Below, piece after piece: positions 42,062 through 48,489 of a stretch of 48,489 bases of DNA. The stretch's first letter is position 1. Each line of letters starts with the position of its first letter. The notes under the pieces are model-generated. The model was not told the DNA's origin, made no database searches, and worked only from the letters and a program-made list of their open reading frames with translations. This stretch comes from Pseudomonas mandelii. Its GTDB lineage: Bacteria > Pseudomonadota > Gammaproteobacteria > Pseudomonadales > Pseudomonadaceae. The stretch lies in assembly GCF_006438925.1 (NCBI RefSeq), contig NZ_RCZA01000021.1, positions 1 through 48,489 on the forward strand, in the 5' to 3' direction. Made by a program: the position numbers and the translations under genes.

Positions 42062-43285
42062 TTGAAAATAACAATAAATCGCAGCCTTGTAGTGGCGGGC
42101 ATGTGCCTGGCTTTGCCTCTTTCGGCCCAGGCGCTGGAGTTCGCCGGTTACTTGCGTAGCGGCGTCGGCACCTCGGTCAACAGCGATAAACAGCAGTGCT
42201 TCCAGCTGCCGGGTGCGCAGACCAAATATCGGTTGGGCAACGAATGCGAGCAGTACGCTGAACTTGAGTTGCGCCAGGATCTGTACACCCTGGATGACGG
42301 TTCGGTGCTGAGCGTCGACGGCATGGCTTCGTTGTACAACCAGTACGACAAGGACCTGACCTTCAACGGTGACAACGGCTCGGTGCGCCTGCCGCAGGCG
42401 TACGCGCAGTGGTCGAACATGCCAAGCCTCAACGGCGGTTCACTGTGGGCCGGCCGGCGTTACTACAAACGGAACGATATTCATATTTCCGACTTCTACT
42501 ATTGGAACCAGAGCGCCACCGGCGGCGGTATCGAGGACGTGCTGATCGGCGATCTGAAATACAGCTACGCCTTCTCGCGTAAGGACAACCTGTACCAGAA
42601 GGACTACATCAACCGTCACGACTTCAACGTCGCCGGCTTCAACACCAACCCCGGCGGTGCGTTGGAGTTCGGGCTGAGCTACATCGACAAACCCGACAGC
42701 CGCGACGCTCACCGTGGCTGGGCGATCACCACCCAGCATGTGCAGAAAGGCTTTTTGGGCGGCAAGAACAAACTGGCTTTCCAGTATGGCGAAGGTCCCG
42801 GCACCGGGTTGGGTTATACCGGTGACGTGAAGCTGGACGACAGCAACAAAAGTTACCGGGTGGTGGAGTTCTTCGACTGGCAAGTGACGCCGCGATTTGG
42901 CGGGCAAGTGGAGGCGGTTTACCAGAAAGACATTCGCACGGACGGCAGTGATCAGAACTGGATTTCCCTGGGTGTTCGCCCGACCTATGCGCTCACTGAG
43001 CAGTTCAAACTGGTGACCGAACTGGGCCACGATCAGGTCGAGGCCACGGGCGGCACGCGCAAGCTGAGCAAGTTTACCTTCGCCCCGACCTGGTCGCCCA
43101 AAGGTCCGGAATTCTGGGCACGGCCCGAGGTGCGTCTGTATTACACCTATGCGAGCTGGAACGAGGCGGCCAAACGGGCGGCCAATGAAATGGCGCAGGG
43201 GTCGGCATTGTCCGACACCGGCGCCTTCGGCACGGCGCTGCACGGTTCGAATGTCGGATTGCAGGTCGAGTACTGGTGGAAATAA
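42062..43285 (+). CDS. Maltoporin-like (LamB family) carbohydrate porin
   Basis: The 407-aa product has a signal peptide (cleavage after AQA, about residue 24) and a beta-barrel pattern that ends in aromatic residues (QVEYWWK), as outer-membrane proteins do. Blocks such as WAGRRYYKRNDIHISDFYYW and SATGGGIEDV match LamB. It likely lets trehalose or maltodextrin-like sugars through the outer membrane. The start is TTG at 42062 with a GGGG-containing site upstream; no ATG or GTG fits. It sits between treC and the PTS fusion gene and shares their direction. Confidence 0.88.
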   Translation: MKITINRSLVVAGMCLALPLSAQALEFAGYLRSGVGTSVNSDKQQCFQLPGAQTKYRLGNECEQYAELELRQDLYTLDDGSVLSVDGMASLYNQYDKDLTFNGDNGSVRLPQAYAQWSNMPSLNGGSLWAGRRYYKRNDIHISDFYYWNQSATGGGIEDVLIGDLKYSYAFSRKDNLYQKDYINRHDFNVAGFNTNPGGALEFGLSYIDKPDSRDAHRGWAITTQHVQKGFLGGKNKLAFQYGEGPGTGLGYTGDVKLDDSNKSYRVVEFFDWQVTPRFGGQVEAVYQKDIRTDGSDQNWISLGVRPTYALTEQFKLVTELGHDQVEATGGTRKLSKFTFAPTWSPKGPEFWARPEVRLYYTYASWNEAAKRAANEMAQGSALSDTGAFGTALHGSNVGLQVEYWWK

Positions 43286-43347
43286 GCGATGCTGTCGGAG
43301 CCTCGCGCTCCATCGGCACTTCAAAGAACAAAACAGCAGGTGACGTC

Positions 43348-45882
43348 ATGGCCACACCCCAACAATTGCAACTGCACGCGCCCCTGTCCGGCGTATTGAT
43401 GCCACTGGACCTTGTGCCCGATCCGGTGTTTTCCAGCCGCGTGATCGGCGATGGCCTGTGCATCGATCCGACTTCAACGACGTTGTGCGCTCCGCTGGCA
43501 GGGGTTGTCAGCAATGTGCAGGCCAGCGGGCATGCGATCAGCATCACCGGCGAAAATGGCGTGCAGGTGTTGATGCACATTGGCCTCGACACGGTGAACC
43601 TGGCCGGGAAGGGGTTCACGCGGTTGGTGGAGGAGGGCCAGCAGGTTGACGTTGGGCAGTCGCTAATCGAGTTCGATGCCGATTTTGTTGCATTGAATGC
43701 CCGCAGCCTGCTGACGTTGATGCTGGTGGTCAGCGGCGAGCCCTTCACTTGGCTGACGCCGGAAGCGGGTTTGGTAGACAGTGGCCAGCCGCTACTGAGT
43801 TTGAAGCCCATCGAGCAGGCAACGGATGAGCCAGTGCCGGAAGAGGGCGAAGCACTGTTTTCCAAACCGGTGACACTGGCCAACCCGAATGGCTTGCACG
43901 CCCGACCGGCAGCGGTATTCGCTCAGGCGGCGAAAGGTTTTTCGGCGAGCATTTACCTGCATAAACAGCAGGCGAGTGCGAACGCGAAATCCCTGGTGGC
44001 GATCATGGCGTTGCAGACAGCTCACGGTGACGTTGTGCAAGTCAGCGCGATCGGCCCGGATGCTGAAGCGGCGATCAAGACGCTGGCCGAATTGCTGGTG
44101 ACTGGATGCGGTGAAGCGGTGGCGGCCTCGGCGCAGGTTGAGGCGAAGGCGATTGAGGCCTCATCGCTGACGGTGTTGCGTGGGGTTTGCGCATCGGCCG
44201 GGTCGGCGTTTGGCCAAGTGGTGCAGATAGCCGAACAACACCTGAAAGTGAATGAACTCGGCGCCACACCACAGGTTGAACGCGATCATCTGTCCCGCGG
44301 CTTGGCCGAGGCGCTGCTGGCCCTGCAACAATTGCGTGGGAACGCCATTGGCAGCGCGCAGGCAGACATCTTCAAGGCTCACCAGGAACTGCTCGAAGAC
44401 CCGGGTTTGCTGGAAGTGGCTCACGTTTTGATCAACGAAGGCAAAAGTGCCGGGTTCGCCTGGCGCGCGGCCACCGAGTCGGCGGCAACCTTGTTCAAGA
44501 GCCTGGGCAATGCCTTGCTGGTGGAGCGGGCGGCGGACCTGGCCGATGTCGGCCAGCGAGTGCTCAAGCTGATCCTCGGCGTACAGGATCAGGCGATGGA
44601 GCTGCCTGAAGGGGCGATCCTGATCGCCGAACAACTGACGCCGTCGCAGACCGCCGGGCTCGATACCCGCAAGGTGCTGGGTTTCGCCACGGTCGGTGGC
44701 GGCGCTACCAGCCACGTCGCGATCCTCGCTCGGGCGTCCGGTTTGCCGGCGATCTGCGGGTTGCCCGTTCAGGTGCTGGGGCTGGCCAACGGCACTCAAG
44801 TGTTGCTCGACGCCGACAAGGGCGAGCTGCATCTGGACCCGGATCTGGCGGCCATCGAGCAGCTGCAAGCCAATCGTCAGCGCCAGCAGAAGCGCCATCA
44901 ACATGAGTTGGCGCACGCTGCGCTGGCGGCGTGTACCCGCGATGGACACCACTTTGAAGTGACGGCCAATATCGCCTCGCTGGCTGAAGCGGAGCAGGCC
45001 GTGGCACTGGGAGGCGAGGGCGTCGGCTTGCTGCGTTCGGAGTTTCTTTATCTGGATCGCAATCATGCGCCGAGTCATGACGAACAGGCATCCACCTACA
45101 GCGCCATCGCCCGCGCCCTGGGGCCGGCGCGCAATCTGGTGGTGCGGACTTTGGATGTCGGCGGCGACAAACCGTTGGCCTACGTGCCGATGGACAGCGA
45201 AACCAACCCGTTCCTCGGTATGCGCGGAATTCGTTTGTGCCTGGAGCGCCCGCAGCTGTTGCGCGATCAGTTCAAAGCGATCCTGAGCAGCGCCGGGCTG
45301 GCCCGTCTGCACATCATGTTGCCCATGGTCACGCAGCTGTCGGAGTTGCGCCTGGCCCGGCAGCTGCTTGAGGAGGAGGCGCTGGCATTGGGCCTCACTG
45401 AACGGCCGAAACTGGGGATCATGATCGAAGTGCCGGCAGCGGCCCTGATGGCCGACCTGTTTGCGCCCGAAGTGGATTTCTTCTCGATCGGCACCAACGA
45501 CCTGACCCAATACACCCTGGCCATGGACCGCGATCACCCGCGTCTGGCCAGTCAGGCCGACAGTTTTCATCCGTCGGTGCTGCGTTTGATTGCCTGCACC
45601 GTGAAGGCCGCCCACGCCCATGGCAAATGGGTCGGTGTGTGTGGCGCCATGGCTTCGGAGACGCTGGCGGTGCCGTTGTTGCTGGGACTTGGGGTGGATG
45701 AACTGTCGGTGAGCGTGCCGTTGATTCCGGCGATCAAAGCGGCGGTACGCGAAGTGGATCTGCTGGACTGCCAGGCCATTGCCCAGCAAGTGCTGGGTCT
45801 GGAAAGCGCCGAGCAAGTGCGCGAGGCGTTGCGGCTGTATCACGAGGCGACGGTCGATACTTCACTGGTACTGGAGAACTGA
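43348..45882 (+). CDS. EIIA(Glc)-HPr-EI fusion phosphotransferase
   Basis: The 844-aa protein joins three PTS parts: a glucose-type EIIA (about 1-155; His62 in SGHAISITG and active-site His77 in VLMHIGLDTV), HPr (about 170-260; His184 in NGLHARPAA, and Ser215 in the regulatory-serine position), and enzyme I (about 275-844; His456 in GGATSHVAILAR, Cys765 in GVCGAMASE). All phosphorylation sites are present. It would carry phosphate from PEP to the EIIB domain of TreP. The frame opens at 43276 inside the porin gene; the ATG at 43348 with AGGTGA upstream is preferred. Confidence 0.93.
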   Translation: MATPQQLQLHAPLSGVLMPLDLVPDPVFSSRVIGDGLCIDPTSTTLCAPLAGVVSNVQASGHAISITGENGVQVLMHIGLDTVNLAGKGFTRLVEEGQQVDVGQSLIEFDADFVALNARSLLTLMLVVSGEPFTWLTPEAGLVDSGQPLLSLKPIEQATDEPVPEEGEALFSKPVTLANPNGLHARPAAVFAQAAKGFSASIYLHKQQASANAKSLVAIMALQTAHGDVVQVSAIGPDAEAAIKTLAELLVTGCGEAVAASAQVEAKAIEASSLTVLRGVCASAGSAFGQVVQIAEQHLKVNELGATPQVERDHLSRGLAEALLALQQLRGNAIGSAQADIFKAHQELLEDPGLLEVAHVLINEGKSAGFAWRAATESAATLFKSLGNALLVERAADLADVGQRVLKLILGVQDQAMELPEGAILIAEQLTPSQTAGLDTRKVLGFATVGGGATSHVAILARASGLPAICGLPVQVLGLANGTQVLLDADKGELHLDPDLAAIEQLQANRQRQQKRHQHELAHAALAACTRDGHHFEVTANIASLAEAEQAVALGGEGVGLLRSEFLYLDRNHAPSHDEQASTYSAIARALGPARNLVVRTLDVGGDKPLAYVPMDSETNPFLGMRGIRLCLERPQLLRDQFKAILSSAGLARLHIMLPMVTQLSELRLARQLLEEEALALGLTERPKLGIMIEVPAAALMADLFAPEVDFFSIGTNDLTQYTLAMDRDHPRLASQADSFHPSVLRLIACTVKAAHAHGKWVGVCGAMASETLAVPLLLGLGVDELSVSVPLIPAIKAAVREVDLLDCQAIAQQVLGLESAEQVREALRLYHEATVDTSLVLEN

Positions 45883-45884
45883 AC

Positions 45885-46175
45885 ATGTTCGAGAAAATGC
45901 AGCGGGCGTTCTGGAAAGCGTTGACTCCGGACCTGATCGTGGATGAGCCGAAAGTGGTGGCTCAGCCTGTTTCTGGTCTGGCCCCGGATATTGTGGCCGC
46001 GCTGGGCGGTGTGGATAACCTGAAGTCGCAGCAGCCGGTGGCGCTGACCCGGATTCGGGTGGAGTTGCGGGATGTGGGGCGGATGGATCGGCAGGCTTTA
46101 AATAGGGCAGGTGTGCCGGGAATCATGAGGCTGGATGACGGGGTGGTGCATCTGATCACTGGCCTCCAAGCGTAA
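45885..46175 (+). CDS. Small EIIB-like protein lacking the phosphocysteine
   Basis: The 96-aa product starts 3 nt after the fusion gene. From about residue 38 it reads AALGGVDNLKSQQPVALTRI, matching the EIIB signature LGGSDNLEQAAHCVTRLRL of TreP in this same window. At the active-site position, aligned through the invariant TR, Ala53 (codon GCG) replaces cysteine. The C-terminal GIMRLDDGVVHLITG corresponds to the EIIB strand before the second half of the domain. It has a short amphipathic N-terminus and no membrane span. It cannot carry phosphate in the normal way. A regulatory or structural role is inference. Confidence 0.75.
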   Translation: MFEKMQRAFWKALTPDLIVDEPKVVAQPVSGLAPDIVAALGGVDNLKSQQPVALTRIRVELRDVGRMDRQALNRAGVPGIMRLDDGVVHLITGLQA

Positions 46176-46184
46176 ACATAACCC

Positions 46185-46214
46185 TGTGGCGAGGGAGCAA
46201 GCTCCTTCGCCACA
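46185..46214. repeat. Small palindromic REP of the TGTGGCGAGGGAGC type
   Basis: TGTGGCGAGGGAGC is followed by AAGCTCCTTCGCCACA, an imperfect palindrome of a third REP-like family. It lies between two convergent genes, 9 nt past the EIIB-like gene. Confidence 0.75.
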
Positions 46215-46228
46215 AAAGCCGCCCGGCG

Positions 46229-46552
46229 CTACTCCGAAGGCCGAGCCTTCAATCGTCGCCCTAATACATCCAGCACATCACACCCATCCCGCAACGGAAT
46301 GGCACAGAGCAAAGCAAAATCACTGAGAAGGAAGGACTGACACTCGATCGAACCACGCATGGACAAGTTCTCCATCACCTGGGTGACGGCACGAATTCGG
46401 TAGTTGGCAGCGTCATACAAAACGTCCAGCGGCGCTTGGGTGTCGACGAACAGGGTTGGCATGTCGTCGCAATTGCTGGTGAGCGCCATGAAGCGGCTTT
46501 TGGGGTGGGGCATTGGTTTTTCGTAGGGTGGGTCTGGCGTTAGCGTCGTCAT
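46229..46552 (-). CDS. Small hypothetical protein, DUF3077-like
   Basis: The 107-aa product (MTTLTPDPPYEKPMPHPKSR onward) has a disordered proline-rich start and a helical core with FVDTQAPLDVLYDAANY. This layout resembles small Pseudomonas proteins assigned to DUF3077, many copies of which occur per genome; the family call is from memory and uncertain. Function unknown. The frame is open to 46648; the ATG at 46552 is chosen for its short GGA site and the usual N-terminus. Confidence 0.6.
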   Translation of the reverse strand: MTTLTPDPPYEKPMPHPKSRFMALTSNCDDMPTLFVDTQAPLDVLYDAANYRIRAVTQVMENLSMRGSIECQSFLLSDFALLCAIPLRDGCDVLDVLGRRLKARPSE

Positions 46553-46579
46553 TTGCAATTTCCATGAGTATGAATATGA

Positions 46580-46616
46580 GCTGCCAACGCACCCTCCTAC
46601 AGGTTTGGGTGGCAGC
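46580..46616 (-). promoter_or_regulatory. Leader hairpin upstream of the DUF3077-like gene
   Basis: GCTGCCA (46580-46586) and TGGCAGC (46610-46616) form a perfect 7-bp stem around a 23-nt loop that contains a GGAGG-like sequence on the minus strand. It lies 28 nt upstream of the chosen start. The rest of 46553-46840 holds no gene that I can support. Confidence 0.35.
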
Positions 46617-46840
46617 CATGCGCAGGAGTAGGAGTACCGAGCACTCATGAACCTCGGCCACGCCGAAGCGTGTCCCGCGCACAGCCGCCGCGAACGATCT
46701 TACGGACACCAATTAAGTGCCGCAATCAAACGACAGAGCTGTTGCACCATGAGAGAGGGCTCCTACACCCTGCCACTGCATTCGCAGTGACAGCCAAAGA
46801 CTATCCATGGAACTCACTTTGTACCAGTTCATGAAAACCG

Positions 46841-47269
46841 CTACATCTTGAAGGAAACTTCCGACGACCTTGCCCAGAAATTTCGCCTTTCCTGCCCGAA
46901 CGCCACATCAATCCTTTCCACGCTGACTTTCACATATTTCTCATTGAACTGAGGGAATTCGTAGTGAAGTTCAAGATTCATGAAATCTACGAATGACCGA
47001 AGAATGGGTCCGTCCAAGTACCCAGAAACAAAGCAGGAAAATCCAAGATCCGTCATTTCAGCTTTTCGATCAGACCCTTGGGCGAGCATTACGCCGTCGG
47101 AGTCAGGTAAAACCAAGTCGAATTCCACGGCATATTGCTTTCCCGCTTCAATCGCAAAGGGACAGTAGCTCGCGAAGCACTTAACCGTCACGCCTTCAAC
47201 AAGCAATACAACTGCCTCCTCAACGACTTCGTCGATTTCAAGAATTAATGCGTTGTATTTTTTTGTCAT
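46841..47269 (-). CDS. Hypothetical protein downstream of the Rhs cassette, possible orphan immunity
   Basis: The 142-aa acidic protein (MTKKYNALILEIDEVVEEAV onward) has no recognised motif, signal peptide or membrane span. Its fold looks like mixed alpha/beta with a hydrophobic central strand (AVVLLVEGVTVKCF). It lies 87 nt after the putative immunity gene on the same strand and is AT-richer than the core. Small genes in this place are often immunity genes left from earlier rhs tips; this is inferred from position only. Confidence 0.65.
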   Translation of the reverse strand: MTKKYNALILEIDEVVEEAVVLLVEGVTVKCFASYCPFAIEAGKQYAVEFDLVLPDSDGVMLAQGSDRKAEMTDLGFSCFVSGYLDGPILRSFVDFMNLELHYEFPQFNEKYVKVSVERIDVAFGQERRNFWARSSEVSFKM

Positions 47270-47356
47270 TTACAGGCCTCACTGCTTATCCCGCGGGCCG
47301 CCATTTATCACGTGACAACCCATAAAAACCGATAGTTCTTAATAATCAATGCAACA

Positions 47357-47776
47357 TCACCAATTAACTTTGTTCTTGAAGTATAGATTCGACATAGAGC
47401 CAGATATTCTCTCTACCTTCCCAAGATTCATGTACTCATTGAAATCTCGCTTTAGCGCCTCCTGATCTGTGTATTTAGGGTGCAAACGAGGAACTTCGCA
47501 TGCGTATGTGTATAGCCTCCACACATCAAATCCGTCGACCCGCTCACCTGGACCATAATCGAAATCCACGCATACTTCCGGAAAATACACCCTACAACCG
47601 ACACCATGCAGTTCGTAGTTTATGCCTGCTAAAATTTCACCCCGCTGCGGAATTTCCTTTGCTCTCCATAGCCTAAGAATACATTTTTTACCAAATCGCC
47701 CCTCAAGCAAGTCTGTAGCTTTTTCCACCTGAGCCAGAAAATCATCAATCAAATATTCAAGATCTTTATTCTTCAT
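47357..47776 (-). CDS. Putative immunity protein for the Rhs toxin tip (DUF6896-like)
   Basis: The 139-aa product contains KKCILRLWRAKEIPQRGEIL and a HGVGCRVYFPEVCVDFDYG block, followed by FDVWRLYTYACE. I associate these with DUF6896 proteins found after polymorphic toxins, but the assignment is from memory. No signal peptide is seen, so it would act in the cytoplasm. Its ATG overlaps the stop of the rhs gene by 4 nt (ATGA), so the two are translationally coupled. The gene is AT-rich compared with the Rhs core. Confidence 0.7.
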   Translation of the reverse strand: MKNKDLEYLIDDFLAQVEKATDLLEGRFGKKCILRLWRAKEIPQRGEILAGINYELHGVGCRVYFPEVCVDFDYGPGERVDGFDVWRLYTYACEVPRLHPKYTDQEALKRDFNEYMNLGKVERISGSMSNLYFKNKVNW

Positions 47777-48489
47777 CTTCTTGGCCTCACCAGCCTGTCA
47801 TGCCCTACGTTATCAGCAGACTCTTTTATTTCATCGATGTTATTGAAAACACTGTGATGACTCACAATATCTTTTATCAATACGATACTGACTTTGGTGT
47901 GAGTTTGCCTGGCCGCAGAAGCCCTATGATGTCCATCGACTATATAGCGGTTACCGTTATGCTCCACAACGTCGATTGGCCAATTGTCGTCATACCCGCT
48001 TTTTTGCATTTTGCCAGCTATAGTTTCTACTTGCTTGGTGGAGGTTTTTCCCTCTATCGCATGAGTTCTTTTCAAACTGCCTGGATCTACGCCACTGATC
48101 ACAGTAGGCAGCGGCGGCTCACCCTCATCAACCTTAGCGCCAGTCGTATCATCCGGCGCCGAACACCCCGGCTTATTCGGCGGCGGACAGTTCCCGCTCA
48201 ACCCCAACGGATCAACCCACCCCGTCGGATTCGGCGTGTACTGGTACTGGTTCAGCCCGCCCGCCAACTTGATCGGATCCGGCGTCAGGTACCGACCCAC
48301 CTCCGGATCATAGTACCGATGCCGGTTGTAATGCAGACCACTCTCAGCGTCGAAGTACTGCCCCTGAAACCGTAACGGTTGCTCGAGCTGCTCTCCTCCT
48401 CCGAATGCACGTCGAGTGACCTTGCCGTAGGCGTTGTACTTCGCCGACCAGACAATCTCGCCACCAAAATCGGTCAGTTCCTGCGGTGT
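47773..48489 (-). CDS. 3' end of an rhs gene with a ParB-like toxin tip (runs off the window)
   Basis: The frame is open to the window edge, so the gene is 5'-partial here (238 codons seen). The upstream half is Rhs core: LRFQGQYFDAESGLHYNRHR, then YYDPEVGRYLTPDPI, and GWVDPLGL that marks the core end. After this the sequence changes to a variable tip of about 145 aa: a Pro-rich linker, then a ParB/Srx-like domain with NRYIVDGHHRASAARQ. Rhs cores enclose and deliver such tips, often through type VI secretion. Nuclease activity is inferred from the ParB motif. GTG at 48300 is not the true start. Confidence 0.88.
   Translation of the reverse strand, partial: TPQELTDFGGEIVWSAKYNAYGKVTRRAFGGGEQLEQPLRFQGQYFDAESGLHYNRHRYYDPEVGRYLTPDPIKLAGGLNQYQYTPNPTGWVDPLGLSGNCPPPNKPGCSAPDDTTGAKVDEGEPPLPTVISGVDPGSLKRTHAIEGKTSTKQVETIAGKMQKSGYDDNWPIDVVEHNGNRYIVDGHHRASAARQTHTKVSIVLIKDIVSHHSVFNNIDEIKESADNVGHDRLVRPRR

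Noticed and set aside
44161..45843. 560-codon minus-strand frame over the EIIA-HPr-EI gene
   Set aside because: Antisense shadow: the plus strand carries intact HPr and EI active sites through the same bases.

Overview
The window is a stretch of a Pseudomonas chromosome, most likely of the P. fluorescens group. The core gene order (tRNA-Leu, queA-tgt-yajC-secDF, suhB, trmJ-cysE, iscR-iscSUA-hscBA-fdx-iscX, ndk-rlmN-pilF-rodZ-ispG-hisS-yfgM-bamB-der, leuA, xseA, guaBA) is the one I know from pseudomonads. Paired REP elements with the core GTGGGAGCGAGCCTGCTCGCGA and a second type starting GTAGGAGCTGCCG are typical of that group. The species call is inference; no rRNA gene is present to fix it.

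Layout. (1) 1-1600 is an AT-richer accessory patch on the 3' side of a tRNA-Leu(CAA) gene. It holds a stand-alone RelA/SpoT-domain synthetase gene, a 62-nt remnant resembling tRNA-Gly(CCC), a strong inverted repeat and short direct repeats, as expected at the edge of an old integrated element. (2) 1606-7277 carries tRNA-Leu, the queuosine genes queA-tgt and the Sec accessory genes yajC-secD-secF. (3) 7337-10651 holds a glycine-zipper envelope protein, a symmetric terminator/REP block, suhB, trmJ and cysE. (4) 10801-16541 is the Fe-S assembly (isc) operon behind a promoter overlapped by IscR-type sites. (5) 16570-25881 is a long co-directional housekeeping run from ndk to der. (6) 25957-37802 contains an aminotransferase/omega-amidase pair, leuA with a candidate leader peptide, an M23 peptidase, xseA, a TSUP transporter, a zinc-ribbon protein and guaBA. 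(7) 37808-46175 is a trehalose PTS locus: TreR repressor, EIIBC permease TreP, trehalose-6-phosphate hydrolase TreC, a LamB-type porin, an EIIA-HPr-EI fusion, and a small EIIB-like protein with alanine where the phosphocysteine should be. (8) 46229-48489 is accessory again: small hypothetical genes and the 3' end of an rhs gene whose variable tip is a ParB-like toxin domain, followed by a translationally coupled putative immunity gene and a second possible orphan immunity gene.

How genes work together. The trehalose locus encodes a full route: porin, then PEP to EI to HPr to EIIA (one polypeptide) to the EIIB domain of TreP, trehalose-6-phosphate, then TreC, under TreR acting at a duplicated 16-bp palindrome. 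The isc operon is a complete autoregulated Fe-S assembly line. The candidates for something less described are the orphan synthetase at tRNA-Leu, the cysteine-less EIIB protein, the leuA leader, the four-hairpin spacer between bamB and der, and the Rhs ParB-like toxin cassette. I found no CRISPR array, rRNA operon, insertion sequence or intact integrase.
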